NCBI GenBank assembly: GCA_910574015.1
Contig: CAJSYQ010000011.1
Coordinates: 33,032 to 97,031 of the forward strand
Origin: Eubacteriaceae bacterium
GTDB taxonomy: Bacteria > Bacillota > Clostridia > Lachnospirales > Lachnospiraceae
Direction: 5' to 3'
DNA: 64,000 nt
The notes beneath the pieces are model-generated. The model saw only the letters and a list, made by a program, of their open reading frames with translations, made no database searches and was not told the origin of the DNA. The first letter of the stretch is position 1. Every line of letters starts with the position of its first letter. Below, in pieces: positions 53,970-61,347 of this stretch. Made by a program: the position numbers and the translations under genes.

Positions 53970-55487
53970 CTATTGAATAAACTGTGCTTTCAGCTGCTTG
54001 CGGTCAATCTTTCCATTATCGTTATATGGCATTTGATCCACATCCTGAAATTCGGAAGGCACCATGTATTTGGGAAGCATCTGTAATAATAGTTTTTTGA
54101 TTTCCAGACCCTCGATATGGGAGCTGGATTGGTAAACCGCGATTATTTTTTGCAATTCCGTATCGTATAGACAGCAGGCATTATCAATTCCCTCTATACT
54201 TAGAATGGCAGTTTCGATTTCTCCCAGTTCGATCCGGTAGCCTAAATGCTTGATCTGGAAATCCTTCCTGCCGTCAAACATAATTTCCCCGAATTCATTG
54301 TAGTGGGCAAGGTCGCCAGTGCGATATATTTTTTCATCATAATACGGATTCAGCGGATTTTGCACAAATGCTTCGTTTGTCTTTTCTTTATTTCCATAAT
54401 AGCCCACCGCAAGAGAAGTGCCTCTTACACATAACTCGCCCATTTTATCCTGTTCTGTGATACGTTGGTTTTCGTCATCCAATAGAAGAATTTCCGTGTT
54501 CCGGCAGGCATTTCCTATAGGAAGGGGATCGTCATCGGCAAAAGGCCGGGACACGCGGAAAAAAGCGCATACATCGGTTATTTCTGTGGGACCGTAGAGG
54601 TTGGCATACACCGCTTCCGGCAGCACCTTCCTCCATATATTTAGATGCCGGTTCGGCATGACTTCACCGCAAAACAGTACTTTATGTATGGATTGCAGAT
54701 GAAAACGTTCCAGCAATCCGCTGTTTGCGCTTCCTACCAGAGCAGAGGGAACCCAGAAGATAAAGGTAATTTCTTTTTCTTCCAGGAAGGCCAGAAGCTT
54801 CGCCTGAAAGCCATAGAACATCTCTGGTACGATATAGAGGGTGGCACCTCTGCTCATACACAGATAGATGTCAAGAATCGAGTTGTCAAAATAGAAGGGG
54901 GCCTGATTGGCGATTCGTTCGTGTTCATCAATCTCAAATTCTTTGGCTGCCCAGTCAATGTAATCCACAATGCTTCTCTGGGTAATTGCTACCCCCTTTG
55001 GCACTCCTGTGGAACCGGAGGTGAAAAAAACATAGGCAAGGTCGGTATCAATAATTGTATTCAAAAATTTATCGGCACTGACTTCTTTGGAGAAGTCCAC
55101 ATCCTCCAGGAACAGGATGTTATCTTCCGAGATACCATTTTCAATAAGCTTTGCGGCACTTTTATGATCCGAGATAATCAACTCGGGCTGCAGACAGCTT
55201 AATACGCCTTCTATTTTATGAAAAGGAAAACGAATGTCTGTCGGGGTATAGAAGTTTCCGCTATATAATACGCCTGCAAAGGATATCAAAGTATTTGTGC
55301 TTTTTGGCAGGTAGATTAGTATGGGACAGTGTTTCTTATTAATTTTTGATTGGATCATTTCAGCCAGGCAGAGAGCACGATGACGCCACTCTGAAAAAGT
55401 TATCTCTAACGTCCCATCCGATATCGCCAGTTTATCCGGAAATTTCCTGGCGGTGCTTTCTAAATAATTTAATACAGAATTTTCCAT
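53970..55487 (-). CDS. Amino-acid-type adenylation enzyme (stand-alone NRPS A domain / DltA-like)
   Basis: A 505-residue adenylating enzyme. Core motifs are A3 (FFTSGSTGVPKG), A4 (PFYFDNSILDIY), A5 (NLYGPTE), A7 (YRTGDLA), A8 (GRKDFQIKHLGYRIELGEIE) and A10 (YNDNGKIDRKQL). The FDNS motif places an Asp where amino-acid-activating enzymes bind the substrate amine, so the likely substrate is an amino acid. It would be loaded on a nearby carrier protein. This means the set could build aminoacyl as well as simple acyl substituents. Confidence 0.85.
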   Translation of the reverse strand: MENSVLNYLESTARKFPDKLAISDGTLEITFSEWRHRALCLAEMIQSKINKKHCPILIYLPKSTNTLISFAGVLYSGNFYTPTDIRFPFHKIEGVLSCLQPELIISDHKSAAKLIENGISEDNILFLEDVDFSKEVSADKFLNTIIDTDLAYVFFTSGSTGVPKGVAITQRSIVDYIDWAAKEFEIDEHERIANQAPFYFDNSILDIYLCMSRGATLYIVPEMFYGFQAKLLAFLEEKEITFIFWVPSALVGSANSGLLERFHLQSIHKVLFCGEVMPNRHLNIWRKVLPEAVYANLYGPTEITDVCAFFRVSRPFADDDPLPIGNACRNTEILLLDDENQRITEQDKMGELCVRGTSLAVGYYGNKEKTNEAFVQNPLNPYYDEKIYRTGDLAHYNEFGEIMFDGRKDFQIKHLGYRIELGEIETAILSIEGIDNACCLYDTELQKIIAVYQSSSHIEGLEIKKLLLQMLPKYMVPSEFQDVDQMPYNDNGKIDRKQLKAQFIQ

Positions 55488-55512
55488 CTTTTTTCTCCTA
55501 TTTCCTAATTCT

Positions 55513-57168
55513 CTATCTGTCCAGATTTATCACAGTGCCAGATATAAATTTCCCAGAATCATTTAATAAGTATTTGATTGCCATACCAATGTGGAATGGA
55601 CGCTTCATAGTATCAGGACATTCTTTTTGAAGGAATTTGTCCATCCATTCACTTTCCTTGTCATCGGATGGAATCATTTCCAGCTTATCGGAATCATACG
55701 TAACGGCATTGACACACATTTTTTTAGAATGGCAACGGCCGCTTAATTCGTCTACAAGCTCCTGCAGTCCCTTTGCCTTGGATTTTTCTTTTACAATAAT
55801 AAGACGAATTTTATTCTCTTCATCTTCATTTAAATGTTCAAATATTTTACTGATCAGTGCCGGATCCTCCGTTTCAGAGCAAAGAACCACGGATAAAACA
55901 GGATGTTCGAATTTCTTGTCCATAATCTCTGTCATCACATCATCGGCTGACTGCAGATTTTGTTCATACACATATGTTTTATGGATCAGATCCTCTGAGA
56001 TTTCATCCAGTCTGGATTTTTCTTTTCCGATCAATACAATCTCTGCGGACTGCGAACTGAGATAACGGGTGATGCATTCGCCTGTTTCCGTATCCGCGCC
56101 GAAAACAAGGACGGTCTTTTTTTTCAGCGGTCCGGATGGGATTTTATCCTCATCATAATGTTCATCCGTTTCTATAATAGGCAGAATATTTTCCGTATCG
56201 ATGTCCAGATATACAATTCCCCAGGAGAGTCCTACACCAAAGCCACAGCAGAGCAGACGGACATTTTTTTTCTCCGAGATCTTTTCCTTATTCGCACAAA
56301 TAGATACGGCTACGGATGTGCCGGATGTATTTCCAAACTGTTCTATCGACCGTAATTCTTTCTGCTCTGGAAGATTACAGGTGTTGGAAATCGCGTTTAA
56401 TATCATGTTTTGTGCCTGATGGAATACATAGTAGTCAATGTTGTTTTCGGAGAGACTGAATTTCTCTTTGAATTTTATAATATCCTCCGATACATCATTG
56501 ATGGCGAAATCAAACACAAGGGATCCATCCATGGATGCCGGGTGGCCATAACGCTTAATAATGGCATCAAATGAATCCGGGTCTGATTTGCTCATAAACT
56601 TTATCCCATTTTCGCCCTGTACTTTTTCCAAACCGATGGCAGCACCTGCAGAACCAAAAAGCATGTTATGGGTGATGACACTTTTCTTGATCTTATTTTC
56701 TGGATAGCTCAATTCTTTTACAACATCAGAAATAACAAGAAGCCCTTTGCTTCCTGCCTCACAATTTTGCAGAAGAGATGCCACAGTCTGAATACCCACC
56801 GGGAAACTGGAGCAGCCAAGATTGATATCATAGCAGACACAGTCTTTTGCGATTCCCAGCTGCCTGGCTACAAGAAAAGCGGTAGAAGGAAAGACATAAT
56901 TTGGTGTCTGGGTAACCATTAACAATACTTTAATGTCTTCAGGATTCCAGCCAAGTTTATGTAAGAGAGGCTTTGCCGCACTGTAGCAGAGATCGGAGCT
57001 TCTCTGCCGTGTTCCAGATACTCTTCTTCGGAAGGCACCGGTCAACCGGGTCTGGCGTTTAAACTGCCGTTTGCCGATTAGATTTTCATATCTGTAATTA
57101 TCAATTTCTTTTGTCGGCACAGTTGAGGAAATACCAGCTATTTTTATGGAAGAAATTTCGCCTGTCAT
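55513..57168 (-). CDS. KASIII condensing enzyme fused to a degenerate SDR-like Rossmann domain (left copy)
   Basis: A 551-residue fusion. Residues 1 to about 330 are KASIII-like with an intact triad Cys119, His250 (YYVFHQAQN) and Asn280 (EQFGNTSG). After a linker, residues about 350-551 look like a short-chain dehydrogenase remnant: VFGADTETGE in place of the glycine loop, RPFHIGMAIKYLLNDSGKFISGTVINLD at the end, but no YxxxK. The end of the fusion resembles the C-terminus of the nearby SDRs. The paralogue at 62213 has the same fusion. I infer condensation on a carrier protein, with the tail as a structural or partner-binding part. Confidence 0.8.
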   Translation of the reverse strand: MTGEISSIKIAGISSTVPTKEIDNYRYENLIGKRQFKRQTRLTGAFRRRVSGTRQRSSDLCYSAAKPLLHKLGWNPEDIKVLLMVTQTPNYVFPSTAFLVARQLGIAKDCVCYDINLGCSSFPVGIQTVASLLQNCEAGSKGLLVISDVVKELSYPENKIKKSVITHNMLFGSAGAAIGLEKVQGENGIKFMSKSDPDSFDAIIKRYGHPASMDGSLVFDFAINDVSEDIIKFKEKFSLSENNIDYYVFHQAQNMILNAISNTCNLPEQKELRSIEQFGNTSGTSVAVSICANKEKISEKKNVRLLCCGFGVGLSWGIVYLDIDTENILPIIETDEHYDEDKIPSGPLKKKTVLVFGADTETGECITRYLSSQSAEIVLIGKEKSRLDEISEDLIHKTYVYEQNLQSADDVMTEIMDKKFEHPVLSVVLCSETEDPALISKIFEHLNEDEENKIRLIIVKEKSKAKGLQELVDELSGRCHSKKMCVNAVTYDSDKLEMIPSDDKESEWMDKFLQKECPDTMKRPFHIGMAIKYLLNDSGKFISGTVINLDR

Positions 57169-57190
57169 GATTTAAAATCTCCTATTCTGA

Positions 57191-57409
57191 TTATTGCAAA
57201 TAATCTATTATGTCCTGAACGGTTTTAAAGTTTAATATCTCTTCAGTGGATAGTCTGCGGTTTACACGTTTTTTTACTTCTGCCATAAGGGCCAGCTTAC
57301 TTAAGGAATCCCATTCATCTACTTCAGCAAGTTTTGTCTCGGGAGCGAGGGTTCCCTCTTCCACATCCATAATTTCTTCTAATAACTCCATTTTTTCCTT
57401 TAATTCCAT
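57191..57409 (-). CDS. Acyl carrier protein (first of the leftward set)
   Basis: A 72-residue carrier protein with the phosphopantetheine serine in DEWDSLSKLA (Ser 35). It lies 22 bases before the KASIII fusion and 52 bases after the first SDR, so it is probably the partner of both. Confidence 0.9.
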   Translation of the reverse strand: MELKEKMELLEEIMDVEEGTLAPETKLAEVDEWDSLSKLALMAEVKKRVNRRLSTEEILNFKTVQDIIDYLQ

Positions 57410-57461
57410 TTCAATCGCTCCTTTATTTATTTGATATTTGGTTTACAGGGTGAGACAACTA

Positions 57462-58181
57462 TTAGTATCCGGCGCTTACCGAGAGTGTTTCCCCGGTGAT
57501 AAACCTTGCCGTATCGGAAAGCAGAAACTTAATAATTTCAACTATATTTTCAATTGGAATGATTCCGAATGGTTGTTTGCTGTTGACAACCGTTAGTTCT
57601 TCTTCACTCCAGTCGTTGTTTTCACAGTCCATTTTTGACATTACATTAGCAGGCATAATAGTATTGATTCGAATCTTACGTTTTGCAAATTCTTTTGAGA
57701 GCACCTGGACTTGTATATTCATTGCCTCCTTACTCATGGCATAGGCAGACATTCCGGATTCCTTTAAAACGGCAGCATAAGATGATACCCCTACAATGGC
57801 AGCTCCGGCATTTGATATTTTAACTTTTTGAAAATGCCGGCACACTTCATAAAATCCAAAAACATTAATTCGAAACATATCTTCCAGATCGCCACTCTGC
57901 ATCATTTTAATGGTTTTAGTAAAACAAATCCCGGCGCAGTAAATAAGACCATCTAATTTTATATTTTGATTTTTTAATGTTTCAAAAAGAGCTTCTATTT
58001 CTTTCGGATCTGTCAAATCACAGGGCATCACGATACCCGGGCCTTTTAACAATTGTTTTACTTTTTCAAGATTTTCCCTTCTGCGTGCTACTAATAGAAT
58101 GGTTGAGCTCTCGGAGGAGAGTTGTATTGCGGTTTCTCGTCCAATACCAGATGAGGCTCCCGTAACCATATAATATTTCAT
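57462..58181 (-). CDS. SDR-family oxidoreductase (FabG-like), first of the leftward set
   Basis: A 239-residue short-chain dehydrogenase with GASSGIG (about 8-14), YCAG, catalytic Ser (VGVSSYAA) and YAMSK. ATG 58181 has GGAGG five bases upstream. The open frame continues up to 58295, into the inverted repeat, but those residues are leader sequence, not protein. It is the first gene after the invertible segment and would be the first transcribed when the SigD promoter is turned toward it. It is a paralogue of the right-hand SDR at 61472. Confidence 0.83.
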   Translation of the reverse strand: MKYYMVTGASSGIGRETAIQLSSESSTILLVARRRENLEKVKQLLKGPGIVMPCDLTDPKEIEALFETLKNQNIKLDGLIYCAGICFTKTIKMMQSGDLEDMFRINVFGFYEVCRHFQKVKISNAGAAIVGVSSYAAVLKESGMSAYAMSKEAMNIQVQVLSKEFAKRKIRINTIMPANVMSKMDCENNDWSEEELTVVNSKQPFGIIPIENIVEIIKFLLSDTARFITGETLSVSAGY

Positions 58182-58214
58182 TGATACCTCCATTGGCATA
58201 TGGCGGCATTTACT

Positions 58215-58242
58215 AAAAAAACTGTCCCCTGCAGGGCACAGT
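58215..58242 (-). terminator. Intrinsic terminator or attenuator in the leader of the leftward set
   Basis: On the minus strand ACTGT (58242-58238) pairs with ACAGT (58225-58221), with CCC/GGG inside one mismatch and a TGCA loop, followed by seven T residues (58221-58215). It lies between the inverted repeat and the first SDR, so any transcript entering from the switch must pass it. Confidence 0.68.
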
Positions 58243-58262
58243 CTTATCCAAAAAAAATTCCG

Positions 58263-58330
58263 TGCCTCCATGCAACTTTTTCTAATGCCATCCATGCATA
58301 TTTTTTTATCCTTAAGATAAAAACTTAAGG
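58263..58330. repeat. Left 68-bp inverted repeat of the invertible segment
   Basis: This 68-base sequence is a perfect reverse complement of 61274-61341. At its inner edge (58310-58330) is a 21-base core: CCTTAAG, spacer ATAAAAA, CTTAAGG. The asymmetric spacer is in opposite orientation at the two ends, the arrangement that gives inversion with a tyrosine recombinase. Confidence 0.95.
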
Positions 58331-58375
58331 CGGTTTTGGTTTGTCAATGGTCCGTATCTTTCCGTGAATATACAG

Positions 58376-58404
58376 TTGTCAAGATAAGTACATCGTGATA
58401 AACT
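58376..58404 (+). promoter_or_regulatory. Candidate promoter of the AAA/PD-(D/E)XK gene
   Basis: TTGTCA (58376-58381), 17 bases, TAAACT (58399-58404), 47 bases before the start at 58451. A TATAAT at 58432-58437 is too close to the ribosome site to be the main -10 box. Confidence 0.4.
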
Positions 58405-58450
58405 TATATATATTAAAGAATTGTCTGGCAGTATAATATGGAGGTTTCAA

Positions 58451-60145
58451 ATGGCAAGGACAGTATCTATTGGTGCACAGGATTTCGAAGAACTCATTAC
58501 AAGAAATAATTTTTATGTAGACAAAACTTTATTTATAAAAGAGTGGTGGGAAAGTGATGATAAGGTAACCCTCATCACCCGGCCAAGACGGTTTGGAAAA
58601 ACACTTAATATGAATATGCTGGAACGTTTTTTTAGTGTAAAATTTAAGGACAAGGGCGGGATTTTTGAAAACCTAAATATTTGGAAAGAAGAAAAATATA
58701 GAAAGCTGCAGGGAGACTGGCCGGTGATTTTTTTCTCATTCGCAGGAATCAAAGAAACGGAGTATACTTTATGTGTTCGCCGCTTTTGTGAAATTCTGCA
58801 GGGTTTATATATAAAGAATTATTTTCTGCTGAATACCAATGTATTAACAGAGGGTGAGAAAAAGACATTTAAAAAGATGGCGGATAAAATGGAATCAGCT
58901 GACGCACCAATGGCTCTTCACTGGTTATCGGATTATCTATATCGTTATTATGGAAAAAAAGTAATCATCATTCTGGATGAATATGATACTCCTCTTCAGG
59001 AAGCATATACCGGAGGATACTGGGAAGAACTGGTGTCATTTACTAGAAACCTGTTTAATAATACATTTAAGACAAACCCATATTTGGAGAGAGCTGTCAT
59101 GACTGGCATAACCAGAATAAGTAAGGAATCCATGTTTTCTGACATCAATAATCTGAATATAGTTACCATCACATCAGATGAATATGCCTCTTGTTTTGGC
59201 TTTACAGAAGAAGAAGTGTTTTCAGCTATGGATGAATTTGAATTAACAAATAAAGAAGACGTAAAAAAATGGTACGATGGATTCCGGATAGGAACATGGA
59301 AAGACATATACAATCCATGGTCGATCACCTGTTATTTAAAGGAAAAGAAACTAAAACCCTTTTGGGCTAACACAAGTTCAAATGGGCTGGTCAACAAGCT
59401 TCTCCGAAATGGGGACATAGATTTAAAGATGCAATTTGAGGAATTGCTGCAGCGACACCCAGTGATATGTGAAATCGATGAAGAAATTGTATTTGAACGG
59501 CTGGGGCAAAATGCTGAGGAGGTATGGAGTTTATTATTGGCAGGCGGTTATCTTACTACTTTGAATGTTAGTAATGATAATTATGAACTGGCACTTACGA
59601 ATTATGAAGTTGAGAAAATGTTCCGCAAGATGGTAAAAACATGGTTCCGATATGATAAGGCAGCCTACAATCGATTCATAAAAGCCCTTTTGACAGGTAA
59701 TCTGAAAGAAATGAACGCCTATATGAACAGGGTGTCCCTGGCTATGTTTAGTTTTTTTGATGGAGGAAACCGCCCATCAGAATTTACAATGCCAGAAAGG
59801 TTTTACCATGGTTTTGTATTAGGACTGCTGGTGGAGCTTGCAGACCGGTATGATATTACATCAAACAGAGAGAGCGGTCTTGGCCGGTATGATGTAATGC
59901 TGAGACCATTACGCCAGGGGGATAACGGCATTATACTAGAATTCAAAGTACATGAACCCAAAGAAGAATCCTCTATGGAAGAAACGGTACTGGCAGCATT
60001 AAACCAGATCGAAGAGAAAAGATATGAACAGACACTTATTAACCAGGGGATAGAAAAGAAGCATATCCGCAAATATGGTTTGGCATTTAAAGGAAAAGAG
60101 GTACTGATCGGTTCGCTATTAGGATCTCAGCCGATATATCATTAA
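58451..60145 (+). CDS. AAA-ATPase-like protein with C-terminal PD-(D/E)XK nuclease-like domain
   Basis: A 564-residue protein of a family common in gut Bacteroidetes and Clostridia (AAA-ATPase_like plus DUF1703 type). The N-terminal domain has NNFYVDKTLFIKEWW, a P-loop-like RPRRFGKTLNMNML (about 39-52) and a Walker B-like VIIILDEYDTPL. The C-terminal domain has GRYDVMLRP and GIILEFKV, giving the D...ExK pattern of PD-(D/E)XK nucleases (about 475-500). GGAGG six bases before ATG 58451 fixes the start. The function of the family is not established. Its location inside an invertible segment, upstream of the recombinase, is unusual. Confidence 0.8.
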   Translation: MARTVSIGAQDFEELITRNNFYVDKTLFIKEWWESDDKVTLITRPRRFGKTLNMNMLERFFSVKFKDKGGIFENLNIWKEEKYRKLQGDWPVIFFSFAGIKETEYTLCVRRFCEILQGLYIKNYFLLNTNVLTEGEKKTFKKMADKMESADAPMALHWLSDYLYRYYGKKVIIILDEYDTPLQEAYTGGYWEELVSFTRNLFNNTFKTNPYLERAVMTGITRISKESMFSDINNLNIVTITSDEYASCFGFTEEEVFSAMDEFELTNKEDVKKWYDGFRIGTWKDIYNPWSITCYLKEKKLKPFWANTSSNGLVNKLLRNGDIDLKMQFEELLQRHPVICEIDEEIVFERLGQNAEEVWSLLLAGGYLTTLNVSNDNYELALTNYEVEKMFRKMVKTWFRYDKAAYNRFIKALLTGNLKEMNAYMNRVSLAMFSFFDGGNRPSEFTMPERFYHGFVLGLLVELADRYDITSNRESGLGRYDVMLRPLRQGDNGIILEFKVHEPKEESSMEETVLAALNQIEEKRYEQTLINQGIEKKHIRKYGLAFKGKEVLIGSLLGSQPIYH

Positions 60146-60218
60146 ATGTAATAACATGTGTTTTCAGTCATTGGATTGACGGTTCCTTATTTCTTCACGC
60201 CTTTCAAAGAAACTTCAC

Positions 60219-60238
60219 TTAGTGTTATAATACACTAA
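60219..60238 (+). promoter_or_regulatory. Extended -10 promoter of the recombinase with a centred operator-like palindrome
   Basis: TATAAT (60226-60231) with an extended TG motif at 60224-60225 lies 26 bases before the recombinase start. TTAGTGT (60219-60225) and ACACTAA (60232-60238) form perfect 7-base inverted arms around it, so a bound repressor would mask the -10 box. Confidence 0.65.
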
Positions 60239-60256
60239 AAAACGGAGGAAAAGGCA

Positions 60257-61234
60257 ATGAAAAGTACAGAAAAAGTAAACATGACAGTAGAGCGCTGGAT
60301 CCGAATATGGCAGGATGAGAATCGATGTTATGTGAAAGAATCCACATTTGGCACTTATTCCGTGGCGATTGAAAATCATATCCTTCCCTATTTCGGAACT
60401 TGGGAACTAAAAAATATCAGCTATGAGGACAATCAGGAATTTATTCTTTTCCTTTCCAGAAAGAAGAGAAAGAACGGAATGGGGTTTTTATCAACGAAGG
60501 CAGTCAAGGATATTATGACTCTTTGGCTGGGAATATTAGGAAAAGCAGAACGGAAAGGTTACATAAATCTGGGCAAAGTGCGTTATCAGTATCCCGTACC
60601 CCATGTGATCCAGAGTGTCAGAAAGGAAAATTACTTGACTTTACATGAGGAATTTGAGATAATAAATTGTCTTAAAAAACAGAATTCGCTGAAAAGTCTG
60701 GGTGTGGCGCTGGCGCTGGCAACTGGTATGAGGATTGGCGAAATCTGTGCCCTTCGCTGGGAGTGTATCGATATCCGCAGAGGGTTCATCCATGTAAATA
60801 GAACGTTACAACGCATATATACGAAAGAAAATGGTGTCGGAAAAAGCAAGGTTATAGTCTCAACTCCCAAATCATTTAAATCAGACCGCTACATTCCATT
60901 ACCAGAAAAATACCTTTCTATCCTAAAAGGTCACCGGGCGAGTCCAGATGCTTATCTTCTAACAGGAAAAATGGATAAGTTTATTGAACCGCGCACTCTG
61001 CGTGCTTACTATAATCGTCTGATGGAAAAGAATGGAACAAATTATGTTACCTTTCATGGTCTGCGACATACGTTTGCCACCCGTCTGGTGGAAAGTGGAT
61101 GTGATTATAAAACTATTAGCGAGCTTTTGGGACATGCTGATATCAATACCACCTTCCGTACTTATGTACATAGTGATATGGACGTAAAAAGGCAATTTGT
61201 GGAAAAGGTCAGAAAAATGGTTGAGACAAGTTAA
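60257..61234 (+). CDS. Tyrosine recombinase (site-specific integrase family)
   Basis: A 325-residue recombinase with an N-terminal SAM-like core-binding domain (about 10-110) and a C-terminal catalytic domain. The catalytic residues are present: Arg in ATGMRIGEICALRW (about 159), Lys in the beta-hairpin (TPKSFKSDRYIPLP), HxxR in FHGLRHTFATR (about 265-268), His in LLGHADINTTFRTYVH (about 292) and the nucleophile Tyr (about 301). It ends 39 bases before the right inverted repeat. Such enzymes act on 7-13 bp inverted arms around a 6-8 bp spacer, as found at both repeats. It probably inverts its own segment. Confidence 0.93.
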   Translation: MKSTEKVNMTVERWIRIWQDENRCYVKESTFGTYSVAIENHILPYFGTWELKNISYEDNQEFILFLSRKKRKNGMGFLSTKAVKDIMTLWLGILGKAERKGYINLGKVRYQYPVPHVIQSVRKENYLTLHEEFEIINCLKKQNSLKSLGVALALATGMRIGEICALRWECIDIRRGFIHVNRTLQRIYTKENGVGKSKVIVSTPKSFKSDRYIPLPEKYLSILKGHRASPDAYLLTGKMDKFIEPRTLRAYYNRLMEKNGTNYVTFHGLRHTFATRLVESGCDYKTISELLGHADINTTFRTYVHSDMDVKRQFVEKVRKMVETS

Positions 61235-61258
61235 GAAAAGACTACTTCTGTCCGATAT
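61232..61258 (+). promoter_or_regulatory. SigD (sigma-28) promoter on the invertible segment
   Basis: TAAG (61232-61235), 15 bases, TCCGATAT (61251-61258). The sequence repeats the flgM promoter (TAAG-N15-TCCGATAA) with one change and shares TCCGATAT with fliC and the 39479 gene. It overlaps the recombinase stop codon, points outward and should start transcription near 61265, inside the segment, so the promoter would turn with it. Confidence 0.82.
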
Positions 61259-61273
61259 AAGTTTTGAATGTGT

Positions 61274-61341
61274 CCTTAAGTTTTTATCTTAAGGATAAAA
61301 AAATATGCATGGATGGCATTAGAAAAAGTTGCATGGAGGCA
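61274..61341. repeat. Right 68-bp inverted repeat of the invertible segment
   Basis: Perfect reverse complement of 58263-58330. The core at the inner edge is CCTTAAG (61274-61280), spacer TTTTTAT (61281-61287), CTTAAGG (61288-61294). The outer part contains a GGAGG (61335-61339) that becomes part of the leader of whichever operon is downstream. Confidence 0.95.
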
Positions 61342-61347
61342 GAAGAT

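Larger units (their letters stand above)
58331..61273. mobile_element. Predicted invertible DNA segment carrying its own recombinase and a SigD promoter
   Basis: 2,943 bases enclosed by perfect inverted repeats. It contains the AAA/PD-(D/E)XK gene, the tyrosine recombinase gene and, at the right edge, an outward-facing SigD promoter. On both outer sides lie outward-pointing operons that start with paralogous SDR and KASIII-fusion genes. No target-site duplication is seen outside the repeats (left flank ATTCCG, right flank GAAGAT), which argues against a simple transposon. Inversion is predicted, not observed. Confidence 0.8.

Noticed and set aside
57462..58295. Longer form of the first SDR beginning inside the inverted repeat
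   Set aside because: The extra N-terminal residues do not resemble an SDR and a good GGAGG lies five bases before ATG 58181.
58319..58347. TTGACA on the minus strand near the left inner edge as the main promoter of the leftward set
   Set aside because: The best -10 (TTTTAT) is 19 bases away and matches 4 of 6; the neighbouring TTGACA at 58383-58378 has no acceptable -10. Low-level expression from here cannot be excluded.
61274..61301. The CCTTAAG dyad as a transcription terminator
   Set aside because: In the outward direction the dyad is followed by A residues, not T, and its stem has only 7 A/T-rich pairs.
58263..61341. Simple transposon or integrated element bounded by terminal inverted repeats
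   Set aside because: There is no target duplication outside the repeats, the recombinase is of the tyrosine type with inverted core sites, and an outward promoter sits at the edge. Inversion explains more of the data.
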